Assembly (NCBI GenBank): GCA_963677165.2
Contig: CAXXSX010000001.1
Coordinates: 558,001 to 622,000, forward strand
Direction: 5' to 3'
From: JAFGXT01 sp963677165
GTDB lineage: Bacteria; Verrucomicrobiota; Lentisphaeria; Victivallales; SZUA-371
DNA: 64,000 bases
Below, piece after piece: positions 51,383 through 60,096 of the stretch. Position 1 is the stretch's first letter, and each line of letters opens with the position of its first letter. The notes under the pieces were generated by a model. That model saw nothing but the letters and a program-made list of their open reading frames with translations. It had not been told where the DNA came from and made no database searches. The position numbers were made by a program, and so were the translations under genes.

Positions 51383-53493
51383 GCTAAAGCCTCCGCTTGG
51401 GCGATGAATGTCGCCTGCATTTCCGGCGACAGGTCGATAAAGCGCGAGTTCCAGCCACAGACCCGGACTTGCAGGTTACTGTATTTTTCCGGTTCTTGCT
51501 GCGCTTTTTTGAGGGTTTCCGCATCGAAAATATTAAAGTGGGTAAACAGGCCGCCCTGACAGAAATAAGTGCGAATGAGCTCGGCAATAAGTCCGACTCC
51601 GTCAATTCCTTTCAATACGGAAGGATGCAGCATTACATCCAGTACTGAGCCGTCTGGAAATTCCGTATGGTCGAGTTTACATGCACTGTTGAGCAACGCA
51701 GTTACTCCGCGGGTGTCGGCGGCAAGAGAGGCTCCCACATTTTTAGATAGCGGAGTTCCTTTTTTCCTGCCGTCAGGAGTTGCTCCGGTTTCGCATCCCA
51801 TCTTTACGGCATGATCAATGGACCAGCAACCCATCTGGAAGAATCCTCCCCGTGTGTTTGGCGTGTGATTGATGATCTCGGTCGAATACTCTGAAATTGC
51901 TACGGCAAAGCGATCGACCTCCGCCAGGTTGTTGCCCCATTTGGGCGCTCGTTTCATGGCGGTCAACCGAAGTTTTTCATGACATTCCCAGTCTGCTTTG
52001 AGAATATTTCGCAACTCGTTCCAGGTACAGAGTTGCTGTTCGAAAACCAGATAATTGATTGCCGCCAGCGAATCTGCGACGGTACCGATTCCCGCGCACA
52101 TTACACCGGAATTATTATACAGCGTTCCGCCATGGGAGACATCGCGTCCTTTTTCGAAACAACCTTCCATTGTGCCCGAAATTACCGGCGAGGGATTGAC
52201 TTCCGGCCAATAGGTTTCCCACTGCCGGGTACGCGCCAGGGTTTTGTCGATACGTTCTCCAAGCTGTTTCAGGTAGGCTGCGGTTACTTCGTCGATATTT
52301 AGGGGATCGTCAAGTTCGTTCATCATCAGTTCTATGACTTTGACCAAATTGAGCCAGGCGCTCATACTGCAGCAGAGCTCACGTCCCATGATTGCCGGTT
52401 CATAACAGCCGACCGGCACAAAGTCGATCAGTTCTTCAGGTTTCTTGCCGCGTTTCAGGAACATCGGATATGCCGCCTCGTCGTTAGCGAAAACAATGGC
52501 GTTTGAGCCGTTTGCCACACACCGGCAGGCATGTCGTAAAATATTTTTCGGCAGATTATCATGAACTCTGAGTGATAATTTTGGATCAATTTTGCCGCGT
52601 TCCTCAAAAACTTCCAGTGCCAGTTCCGTCAGTTCATTGCATGAGTCTGATCCATCAGGATTTTTTCCGCCGAAACAAATATTGTTTCCAGCTCCAAAAT
52701 GCTGAGCATGAAATTTATCAAAGTAAAATTTAATCAGTTCTTTTGCCTGTTCTCTGGTAAGCCGTCCGGCAGCAAGGTCACTGCGGTAGTAGTCGATATA
52801 AAGATGATCGAAAATTCCCTGGGTACGGACATATTCGCCTTCGACTTCCTGCATCTGGTTGTAAATAAACGAAAGCTGCAAGGCTTCGTGGAAGGTTTGC
52901 GGTGGTTGTTTTGCGATATTCCGCAAACATTCGATTACGCGTGTCGCGTTGATTCGTTCGGCTTCTTCCGCCAGGCGCATAATATATTTACGGATAGCTT
53001 CGTAAACCGTAGCCACAGAGTTGTAAAATTCTCTGGCCTCGTCATCTTTGGCCAGAGATATTGCTTCTTGTGCGCGGTCGCGAATATCGCAGATACCGTA
53101 TTTCAGCAGGTTCCACCATCCGGGCGAGGTATGGCTGAGATCAAGAGCTGCGTAACCGGCAAGTTCCTTGTCCCACCATGGAACTGTGATCTTCGATGCC
53201 GCTTCGTTCATCCATTCACCTTGGATTTCCCTCATGATATTGCCGGTATCAATATGGTCGGCAAACCAGTCGAAATCATCTACCCTGATTCTAGCGTTTT
53301 CAAGCAGGAATGAAAAGATTCCCGCACGCTGGCGGATTCTCGGTTCGTTTGGGTGCTCTTTTAAATAGCTTCTCACATGTTCTTCCAGCTCTTCGACCGC
53401 CATTCCGGTTTCTGCAGAAAAGTTCGGTTCTGAATATTGCCGGTCTAGTTTGTCTTTGACTGAATCATATGTGTTCCACAGCATATTGCTCAT
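51379..53493 (-). CDS. Glycyl radical enzyme of unknown substrate (GRE1)
   Basis: The 704-residue enzyme (ATG 53493) has the radical site RVCGWNSRFIDLS with Gly680 and the thiyl Cys363 in PVGCYEPAIMG. True pyruvate formate-lyase has two adjacent Cys at the active site; here there is one, in a GC-x-E motif, as in eliminases and decarboxylases of the family. The substrate cannot be named from sequence. It is radical-activated by the gene that overlaps its end and followed by an SDR, so a sugar- or diol-derived substrate is possible. It should work only without oxygen. An upstream ATG at 53541 would add 16 residues without a family match. Confidence 0.88.
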   Translation of the reverse strand: MSNMLWNTYDSVKDKLDRQYSEPNFSAETGMAVEELEEHVRSYLKEHPNEPRIRQRAGIFSFLLENARIRVDDFDWFADHIDTGNIMREIQGEWMNEAASKITVPWWDKELAGYAALDLSHTSPGWWNLLKYGICDIRDRAQEAISLAKDDEAREFYNSVATVYEAIRKYIMRLAEEAERINATRVIECLRNIAKQPPQTFHEALQLSFIYNQMQEVEGEYVRTQGIFDHLYIDYYRSDLAAGRLTREQAKELIKFYFDKFHAQHFGAGNNICFGGKNPDGSDSCNELTELALEVFEERGKIDPKLSLRVHDNLPKNILRHACRCVANGSNAIVFANDEAAYPMFLKRGKKPEELIDFVPVGCYEPAIMGRELCCSMSAWLNLVKVIELMMNELDDPLNIDEVTAAYLKQLGERIDKTLARTRQWETYWPEVNPSPVISGTMEGCFEKGRDVSHGGTLYNNSGVMCAGIGTVADSLAAINYLVFEQQLCTWNELRNILKADWECHEKLRLTAMKRAPKWGNNLAEVDRFAVAISEYSTEIINHTPNTRGGFFQMGCWSIDHAVKMGCETGATPDGRKKGTPLSKNVGASLAADTRGVTALLNSACKLDHTEFPDGSVLDVMLHPSVLKGIDGVGLIAELIRTYFCQGGLFTHFNIFDAETLKKAQQEPEKYSNLQVRVCGWNSRFIDLSPEMQATFIAQAEALA

Positions 53494-53573
53494 TGTTATA
53501 AACCTGTTGCTTTGTATGTAGTACTTTGTTGTATTATGCATAATTATATAGCAAATAAAATATTTTGGAATAG

Positions 53574-53602
53574 TTGATAATATTCAAAACATGTCGTATT
53601 AT
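53574..53602 (+). promoter_or_regulatory. Promoter of the AraC-family gene
   Basis: TTGATA (53574-53579), a 17-base spacer and TATTAT (53597-53602) lie 22 bases before ATG 53625, in the gap shared with the divergent GRE1 operon. Confidence 0.55.
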
Positions 53603-53624
53603 ATAAAAACAGGAGATAGTGCAC

Positions 53625-54443
53625 ATGCCGGATATTTCGAACAGATTAAATCCTCACCTTGAGTTTTATCATGAGTTTGACATCTACCATCGGCCGGTGG
53701 AGTGGGTTTCGTCGTCGATGCATGTTTTGATGCTGATTGCTTCCGGGGTAGGGATTGTGAACTGGAAAGACGACCAGGAACATCCGGTTCAGGCGGACGA
53801 CACGACTAATTATCTGTTCTATCTGCCGCCTGATTCAATTCGTTTCGTCGATGTTCTGAATGACCTTCCGATGCATATTATTGCGGTGCGTTTTTCGCTG
53901 GATTACGACGACGGTTCCAGGTTTAGCGAATATTATGATGTTCCGGATCGTCTTTTGCCGAAGCATAAAGCGGAAATTCGTCAGTTGATGTTGAATATGA
54001 TGTCAGATCCTGACAACCAGAAGTTTTGCGATAGACTTGAAGTTGAACGTTATTTTCATATTTTGCTTGGTCTTTTTATGGATGCGGCACAGTTGAAGTC
54101 TGAGCCCGAACTACAGCGACATCCGCGACGTTGTCGAAAAGCGGTCATATATTTAAATAAGAACTATCGGGAGTCGTTGAATATTGATAAACTGGCGCGA
54201 ATCTGTTCGGTATCCAGACCATACTTCCATGTTTTGTTTAAGCTGGAAAACGGTATGACGGCACAACAGTATCTTTGCCGTATACGGTTAGAGCAGGCTC
54301 GTAAATTGCTAATGGTATCGCAACTGAACATCGCGGAAATAGGACGGGAAGTCGGTTGGAACGATCCGTTCCATTTCTCCCGGATTTTTACCCGTGAAAC
54401 CGGACAGTCTCCGTCAAAGTTCCGTAAACTCAAACTTACCTGA
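53625..54443 (+). CDS. AraC-family transcriptional regulator
   Basis: The protein (272 residues from ATG 53625) has a cupin-like sensor half (HPVQADDTTNYLFYLPPDSI) and a C-terminal double HTH (NIDKLARICSVSRPYFHVLF and the signature EVGWNDPFHFSRIFTRETG). AGGAGA lies 8 bases before ATG 53625. It is divergent from the GRE1 operon and 108 bases before the kinase gene, so it may control either or both glycyl-radical loci in response to a sugar. No operator repeat was obvious in the short divergent gap. Confidence 0.88.
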   Translation: MPDISNRLNPHLEFYHEFDIYHRPVEWVSSSMHVLMLIASGVGIVNWKDDQEHPVQADDTTNYLFYLPPDSIRFVDVLNDLPMHIIAVRFSLDYDDGSRFSEYYDVPDRLLPKHKAEIRQLMLNMMSDPDNQKFCDRLEVERYFHILLGLFMDAAQLKSEPELQRHPRRCRKAVIYLNKNYRESLNIDKLARICSVSRPYFHVLFKLENGMTAQQYLCRIRLEQARKLLMVSQLNIAEIGREVGWNDPFHFSRIFTRETGQSPSKFRKLKLT

Positions 54444-54487
54444 TTTAAACTTTGCAGGCTCATTTATTTAAAAAGAAGTTTTCTCTA

Positions 54488-54516
54488 TTGACATGTTATA
54501 TTTTATATGGTATTAT
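54488..54516 (+). promoter_or_regulatory. Strong sigma-70 promoter of the kinase/GRE2 operon
   Basis: TTGACA (54488-54493), a 17-base spacer and TATTAT (54511-54516), with an overlapping TATAAT (54514-54519), lie 35 bases before ATG 54552. Confidence 0.75.
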
Positions 54517-54551
54517 AATATAAGACCAATTTAGTGTAGAGGAATACTTTT

Positions 54552-55886
54552 ATGGCTGATATTGTTATTGCGCTTGATATCGGGACGACGAAAATTGCCG
54601 CACTGGCATGGAATTGTCAGACGGAAGAGATTGTAGATCTTGTTTCTGATGCGAATTTAGGGACGCTTGATGATTTAAAACCGGGGCATCATGAACAGAA
54701 TGCGGAATGTATTTATCGTACGTGCCATAATCTGCTGAATAAGTTGATTTTCGTTGAAAAGCTGAATGCTGCCGAGGTGCGTTCCATTGCGATCAGCGGG
54801 CAAATGCATGGCGTGTTGTTGGCTGATCAACAGTTGCGCCCTTTGACTAATTTGATAACCTGGTGCGACCAGCGTTCTGCCGAACTGGTTGCGTCTATTG
54901 ATCGCAATACCTGGCCTGCGGAGCGTACCGGTTGTTTTCTGCACAGCGGTTATGGTGGTGCTACGCTGGCGGTACTGGCTTCGGAACAAAAGATACCGGC
55001 GGGAGCCGTTGCTCTAACGATCGCTGATTATATTGCGGCACGGTTTTGCGGCGTAATTGCGACCGGGGCAAGTCATGCCGCCAGTTGGGGGATCATGAAT
55101 GTCCAGGATAATTGCTGGGACAGAGAATTGATTTCCCGCCTTGATATTCCTGTTGATATTCTGCCTGAAATTAAACCTGAAATGACAGAACTCGGTAGAT
55201 TAAATGTTAATCTTGGTCTGCCGAAAGAAGTAACCGTATGTTTGCCGTTGGGCGATAATCAGGCCAGTTTTTTCGGAACCTGCGGTTTCGGTAATAACTC
55301 TATGCTGCTGAATCTTGGTACTGGCGGGCAGATATCATTTCCGCTGGATCAGTTTGATTTCAAACATGAACTGGAGACACGTCCGCTTCCATTCGGAGGT
55401 TTTTTGCTGGTGGGGGCTAGTCTGTGTGGCGGCAGGTCGTACGCGTACTTGAAAGATTTTTTCCGTCAAGCTTTGAAAGAATTCACAGGACAGGAGTTTG
55501 GGGATGGAGAGCTTTACAAAGTAATGGACCGCATGGCGGCGGGATCCCATGCTGAGTTGACGGTTGACTCCCGGTTTGCCGGGACCCGGTTGGAACCGGG
55601 ATTGTCGGGAATGATTGAAAATATTACCGTGAATAATTTTTCCCCGGGAGCGCTTTGTCGAGGTTTTACCCGTGGCATGATTCGTGAACTGACAGGAATG
55701 GTTGATCGTGACGAGATCGGAAAATTTGCTGATGTCATGGTCAGTGGAAACGGCGTGAGAAAAAATCCGCTGGCTATGGAATTCATTACAGAAGAGTTAG
55801 GGCTTCCCTGTGTGGCGTCCGACAGTCGGGAGGAAGCTGCGGTCGGAGCCGCGATGGCGGCTGCCAAGGCGACAGGACTGGTTTAG
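54552..55886 (+). CDS. FGGY-family carbohydrate kinase
   Basis: The 444-residue kinase has the N-terminal phosphate loop ALDIGTTKIAALAW, the family block AISGQMHGVLL with TWCDQRSAELV, and the C-terminal nucleotide region VMVSGNGVRKNPLAMEF. FGGY kinases phosphorylate open-chain or cyclic sugars such as xylulose, rhamnulose, gluconate and sedoheptulose. The GQMHG/TWCDQR combination is closest to xylulokinase- and sedoheptulokinase-like members; the exact sugar is not predictable. Its stop is one base before the start of the activase gene, so it is the first gene of the GRE2 operon. It probably traps the sugar imported by the MFS transporter at the end. Confidence 0.85.
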   Translation: MADIVIALDIGTTKIAALAWNCQTEEIVDLVSDANLGTLDDLKPGHHEQNAECIYRTCHNLLNKLIFVEKLNAAEVRSIAISGQMHGVLLADQQLRPLTNLITWCDQRSAELVASIDRNTWPAERTGCFLHSGYGGATLAVLASEQKIPAGAVALTIADYIAARFCGVIATGASHAASWGIMNVQDNCWDRELISRLDIPVDILPEIKPEMTELGRLNVNLGLPKEVTVCLPLGDNQASFFGTCGFGNNSMLLNLGTGGQISFPLDQFDFKHELETRPLPFGGFLLVGASLCGGRSYAYLKDFFRQALKEFTGQEFGDGELYKVMDRMAAGSHAELTVDSRFAGTRLEPGLSGMIENITVNNFSPGALCRGFTRGMIRELTGMVDRDEIGKFADVMVSGNGVRKNPLAMEFITEELGLPCVASDSREEAAVGAAMAAAKATGLV

Positions 55887-55887
55887 T

Positions 55888-56748
55888 ATGAAGATATTTT
55901 CTCAAGGCTGGAGCAATGGATTCGACGGCCCGGGACGCAGGCTGGTTTTTTACCTGAAAGGTTGCAATTTTGCCTGTCTCTGGTGTGGAAATCCTGAAAG
56001 TATTTCGCGGAACGATGAGATGCTGTTCTATCCTGAAAAAAGTAAATTTGCAACGGAAAGCTGTCCGCATAGCGCAGTGACTGAAGGTGGTGTTCTGGAT
56101 AGGCAAAAATGTAGTAACTGTACTGGAAGAGAATGTGTAAATGTCTGGCATGATCCCGCCTTTGAGATTTCCGGCCGAGACATTTCTGTTGACGCGCTGG
56201 TAGAAGAAGTGTTGGAACGGCGTGAACTGTTTGGCGCAGACGGAGGAGTGACTTTCAGCGGCGGCGAACCGACACTGCAATGGGATGAACTGATAGCGGC
56301 AGCGGAAAGGCTGAAGCGGGAAAAGATTCATCTTGCGATTGAGTCGAATGCAACTTCTCCGCATTTTGCCGAATTGGAAAATATTTTTGATATGATTTTT
56401 TGTGACCTGAAATGTGTGAGCCGTGATCTGCATATTAAAATGACTGGCATTTCGAATGATCAGGTACTGAAAAATTTGTTGTTGCCGATGGAAAAGATTA
56501 TTAGGATTCCTTTGATAAAGGAGTTGAATTTTACACCGGACGAACAACCGAACATGATTGATTTTCTGAAACAGGCAAATCCCATGCGAGTTGAACTTCT
56601 CAGGCTTCATCAACTGGGAATTCCTAAATATAATGCTCTCGGCATAAAGTCAAAAGCGGAAGCGATGCATGCGCCGGAGCTGGAAGAGATCAATGCGTTT
56701 GTTGCTCAAATAAACGATTGCGGAATTAACTGTAATTTACAAAGTTAG
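55888..56748 (+). CDS. Glycyl-radical enzyme activase with reduced ferredoxin region
   Basis: The 286-residue protein has the activase start DGPGRRLVFYLKGCNFAC with Cys26, Cys30 and Cys33 and GGVTFSGGEPTLQW. In the usual double-ferredoxin insert only four Cys remain (Cys59, Cys75, Cys78, Cys83), so at most one auxiliary 4Fe-4S cluster can form. GPGRRL replaces the common GPGIRT. It should generate the glycyl radical on the enzyme encoded 10 bases downstream. It starts one base after the kinase stop. The reduced cluster set distinguishes it from the activase at 50489. Confidence 0.88.
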   Translation: MKIFSQGWSNGFDGPGRRLVFYLKGCNFACLWCGNPESISRNDEMLFYPEKSKFATESCPHSAVTEGGVLDRQKCSNCTGRECVNVWHDPAFEISGRDISVDALVEEVLERRELFGADGGVTFSGGEPTLQWDELIAAAERLKREKIHLAIESNATSPHFAELENIFDMIFCDLKCVSRDLHIKMTGISNDQVLKNLLLPMEKIIRIPLIKELNFTPDEQPNMIDFLKQANPMRVELLRLHQLGIPKYNALGIKSKAEAMHAPELEEINAFVAQINDCGINCNLQS

Positions 56749-56758
56749 GAATAAAAAA

Positions 56759-59113
56759 ATGGAACAGTGGAACAATATTTTATCGGATGGAGTTGAAGAA
56801 CTGCGAAAATTCAAACGTAGCCAGAAAACGGTAAATACCTGGTTTTACGTTCAGGAAATCAAAATGCAGGAACAGGAAGCTATGCTTCGTGAAGGCATGA
56901 ATCCTGAAGATGCTTCCGGACAGGCGGAATTATTATGCCGCGTCGCGGCGAAGATGCCGTTGTCACTTCCTCCCGGCAGTGTGCTGGCTGGCTCGCAGGA
57001 TGTGGCTTTCTCTCCGTCCTATGCCCTGATCAATCCATCGTTCAAAATTGAAGAATTCGCTGGATACTGTGATCCATGCGCGGTTTACGACGATGTAGAA
57101 CTAGATGATAATTTGACCTCTGACCGGGTCCAGATCGTTAGAAAGTATTGGGAACACAGTTCTTTTGTGAAGAAACTTTATTCTGCTTATGACGGCTTTG
57201 CTCAATACACCAGCGAAGTAGTGTTTTTTATGGAACCGGTTACCGGACATACCATTCCGGATTTGCGTCCGTTCCTGAAAAACGGAATTGTGGAAATGCA
57301 GCGGAAGGCGCTTGCGTCAGATACTGATTACGGTAAAGCGATGGCGCGCAGTCTTGACGCGGTACTGATTGTTGCAAAGCGTTATCGTGAGATGGCAGTG
57401 GAAATCGCGGGGAAAAGTAATGATGCTGCAGAACAGACAAGATGTAAAAAGCTGGCTGACGTTTTGGAAAGAGTTCCTGAAAATGGTGCCGGAAATCTGC
57501 ATGAAGCCGTGCAGATGTTTACACTGCTCTGGCAGATTCTGGTGCTGGAGCAGGCGCCGAACCCATATGCTTTTTCCGTAGGCAATCTGGATCGAATACT
57601 GGAACCTTACAGGAAAAATACCGGATTTGAGGAAGCCGTGGCGCTGGTGCGTCATCTGTTGTGCTTCTTCCAGGTGGGGAATCGCTGCTGGGCCATTTCA
57701 CAAAATATTATGACGGGCGGCCGCAATGAAAACGGCAATGACCTGAGTAGTGAAATGACGCATGTTGTGTTGGAAGCTTTTTTCCGCAGCAATGATCCGC
57801 AACCAGCTTTGTCGGTAAAGGTTCATGCAAATACGCCGGAGAAACTCTACCTCGATATGGGACGTTTTTTCTTTAGTCCCGGACATTCTACACCATCATT
57901 ATTTAACGACGATTCCTTGTTCCCTATGTTATCAAAGCAGAGGATTGCCGATAAAGACTTGCCGGACTACTCGATTGCCGGGTGCCAGGAGCCATTGATT
58001 ATGGGTAAAGCCTCGCTGAATACTACTAATACCTGGCTTAATCTTGGAAAATTGCTGGAACTTGTTTTGAACGACGGAAAATCCATGATTTCCGGCAATC
58101 AGATCGGTCCGACCTGGCAGGAGCTCGGTTATGTGGGTGCTCAGGCAATATATGCCGACCTTGAAAACGCCTTGTTCAAAATGGTAGATATCATTTTACC
58201 TCAGATGGAAGCTGCCGGAAATGCCGTTACCAGTGTACTTGGAAATGAAAAGCCGGTTCCGTTTACATCGTCTTTGATGGACAGTTTCGATAGCTTCCGT
58301 GATATGCGCGACCCGGAAAATCCCGGTGTTCGCTACAACGGCAGCGGTTGCCTGATTCACGGACTTAGCGTGATTAGTGATTCGATCACGGCGATGGAAG
58401 CCGCGCTGACCATTTGGTCCGCTGATGATATTCGTGAAGCTTTGACATCTGACTTTGCCGGTTGTGAACGCATGAAGGCGTTTATGGCAGATCAGCCCAA
58501 GTACGGCAACAATATCCCGGAATGCGATGAGCAGACCGCGAGGCTCGCGGCTCTTGTAAGCCGTAAAGTATCCGCTTTGCGTAATCCGGCCGGTAATGCG
58601 TATCTGGCAGACTGGTCCACCCCGAGTACGCATCTGCTTTACGGATACTGGGTCGGGGCAATGCCGGATGGACGTGAGGCGCGAGCTATGCTTGGATACG
58701 GTATTGATCCGCGTCCGGAAGCCGCGCGCAGCGAACTGCCGGAACGTTTTCTGTCGTTTTATAAACTGCCTTTCGGAAATATGACCGGTGGATATGCGTC
58801 GCACATCGGGCTGTGTCCGGTTGACGCGGAACTCGGAAATACATCCGATGAGAAATCGCTGTGGATGCGTGACCGTGTGATAAAACCGTTGTTCAGGCTG
58901 GGACAGAATGTAGAAGTTTCCCCCTATTACGTATACTTTAATATTGACAGTGCCGACCATCTTCGGGCGATTTTGAAATATCCGGAAGAACTCGCGCCTA
59001 GTGGCGTGTATATTATGCGAATTCACGGGACATTCGTAAACTTCCTGGATCTATCTCCGGCAATCCAGGAAGATATCATTAAACGTCTGGAGGCGGGAGG
59101 ACGTGCCGCATGA
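56759..59113 (+). CDS. Glycyl radical enzyme of unknown substrate (GRE2)
   Basis: The 784-residue enzyme has the radical loop MRIHGTFVNFLDLSP with Gly757 and the active-site Cys409 in SIAGCQEPLIMG. The GC-x-E motif places it with non-PFL glycyl radical enzymes. The Gly loop has HGTFVNF where most members have G-[YW]-x(3)-F. It is distinct from GRE1 (784 against 704 residues, different Gly loop). Flanking genes for a sugar kinase, mannose-6-phosphate isomerase and a transporter suggest a sugar acid or sugar-derived substrate. The stop overlaps the next start by 4 bases. Confidence 0.87.
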   Translation: MEQWNNILSDGVEELRKFKRSQKTVNTWFYVQEIKMQEQEAMLREGMNPEDASGQAELLCRVAAKMPLSLPPGSVLAGSQDVAFSPSYALINPSFKIEEFAGYCDPCAVYDDVELDDNLTSDRVQIVRKYWEHSSFVKKLYSAYDGFAQYTSEVVFFMEPVTGHTIPDLRPFLKNGIVEMQRKALASDTDYGKAMARSLDAVLIVAKRYREMAVEIAGKSNDAAEQTRCKKLADVLERVPENGAGNLHEAVQMFTLLWQILVLEQAPNPYAFSVGNLDRILEPYRKNTGFEEAVALVRHLLCFFQVGNRCWAISQNIMTGGRNENGNDLSSEMTHVVLEAFFRSNDPQPALSVKVHANTPEKLYLDMGRFFFSPGHSTPSLFNDDSLFPMLSKQRIADKDLPDYSIAGCQEPLIMGKASLNTTNTWLNLGKLLELVLNDGKSMISGNQIGPTWQELGYVGAQAIYADLENALFKMVDIILPQMEAAGNAVTSVLGNEKPVPFTSSLMDSFDSFRDMRDPENPGVRYNGSGCLIHGLSVISDSITAMEAALTIWSADDIREALTSDFAGCERMKAFMADQPKYGNNIPECDEQTARLAALVSRKVSALRNPAGNAYLADWSTPSTHLLYGYWVGAMPDGREARAMLGYGIDPRPEAARSELPERFLSFYKLPFGNMTGGYASHIGLCPVDAELGNTSDEKSLWMRDRVIKPLFRLGQNVEVSPYYVYFNIDSADHLRAILKYPEELAPSGVYIMRIHGTFVNFLDLSPAIQEDIIKRLEAGGRAA

Positions 59114-60096
59114 CCGATAACAAGACGGAGTCGATCCGTACGAAAATATTCAAAGCTGTTTTATATGGGGATTTCTCCCCGGGCGATAAGCTTCCGACCG
59201 AGCGTGATATGGCGGAACGTACCGGCACCAGCCGGGTAACTGTCCGCCGGGCGTATGAGCAGTTGGAGCATTCCGGTATCCTACAGCGTGAACAGGGTAG
59301 GGGAACATTTGTTTCGTCGTATGTCGGCGGCAACCCCAGACCCGGTGATCAGATTGCGCTACTTTCCAGTGTGAGTGATCCGTTTGCCCTGGAATTTATC
59401 CGAGAGCTGGAAAAAAAGCTTTCAGCCGAGGATATGCTGTTGATATTGAGAATTACGGACGAATCCGCCGAAAAAGAAGAGCAGGCGGCAATTGAACTGG
59501 TTGGTAAAGGTGTGAATAATCTGATCATCTGGCCAAGCGGACATCGGTTTGCGAAAGGAACGTTTGAGCGTCTGCGTGTTCTTGGAACCAATATGGTGTT
59601 CTTTGACCGCATGATGCCGGGAGCGTATGCCGACTATGTGGGACTTGATAACGACGATGCCATGAAGCAGCTTTTTTCCAAAGCGGCTTCACGTAACTTA
59701 TCCGCTCCGGTATTTGTTACCCATTCCGACTTGATGGCGGACAGCGATAAAATGCGTCAGGAGGCCTTTCTCGAACAATGCCGTCACTATCAAATAGAGA
59801 GCAGGGTGATTGAACTGCCGCAAATGGGAAAAGTATTATCATGTCCGGATATTATTGGAGCTGATGATACGGTATTCTGTGTAAATGACGCGATGGCGAA
59901 AAAGCTTGAACCGTTTGTCGATCGGAATAATCTGTACGGTATTGATGGCTTGTTTGGTGTTGAGTTCGTTTCATGTCGTCAGCCTATGGTTGACTATGCT
60001 GCTACGGCAGTAAGTTTATTGCTTAATCAGCAGAAAAAAGGAGAGCGCTGGAAAGCATCCAGAACCTTTATAAAAGGAAGTTTAATCAATGAATAA
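59110..60096 (+). CDS. GntR-type HTH regulator with LacI-like sensor domain
   Basis: Residues 1-75 are a GntR winged helix (DKLPTERDMAERTGTSRVTV, GILQREQGRGTFVSSYVGG). The rest resembles the periplasmic-binding-protein fold used by LacI/GalR sensors (VGLDNDDAMKQLF, and YGIDGLFGVEFVSCRQPMVD). AraR and related sugar regulators have this layout. It lies inside the GRE2 operon, overlapping GRE2 by 4 bases and the beta-helix gene by 8, so it probably controls its own operon in response to the sugar substrate. Confidence 0.87.
   Translation: MTDNKTESIRTKIFKAVLYGDFSPGDKLPTERDMAERTGTSRVTVRRAYEQLEHSGILQREQGRGTFVSSYVGGNPRPGDQIALLSSVSDPFALEFIRELEKKLSAEDMLLILRITDESAEKEEQAAIELVGKGVNNLIIWPSGHRFAKGTFERLRVLGTNMVFFDRMMPGAYADYVGLDNDDAMKQLFSKAASRNLSAPVFVTHSDLMADSDKMRQEAFLEQCRHYQIESRVIELPQMGKVLSCPDIIGADDTVFCVNDAMAKKLEPFVDRNNLYGIDGLFGVEFVSCRQPMVDYAATAVSLLLNQQKKGERWKASRTFIKGSLINE

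Noticed and set aside
58196..59026. Antisense open frame of 276 codons over GRE2
   Set aside because: The plus strand has conserved glycyl-radical motifs throughout; the antisense product has none.
51379..59113. Pyruvate formate-lyase (pflB) for either glycyl radical enzyme
   Set aside because: Both active sites have a single Cys in GC-x-E rather than the adjacent Cys pair of true pyruvate formate-lyase.
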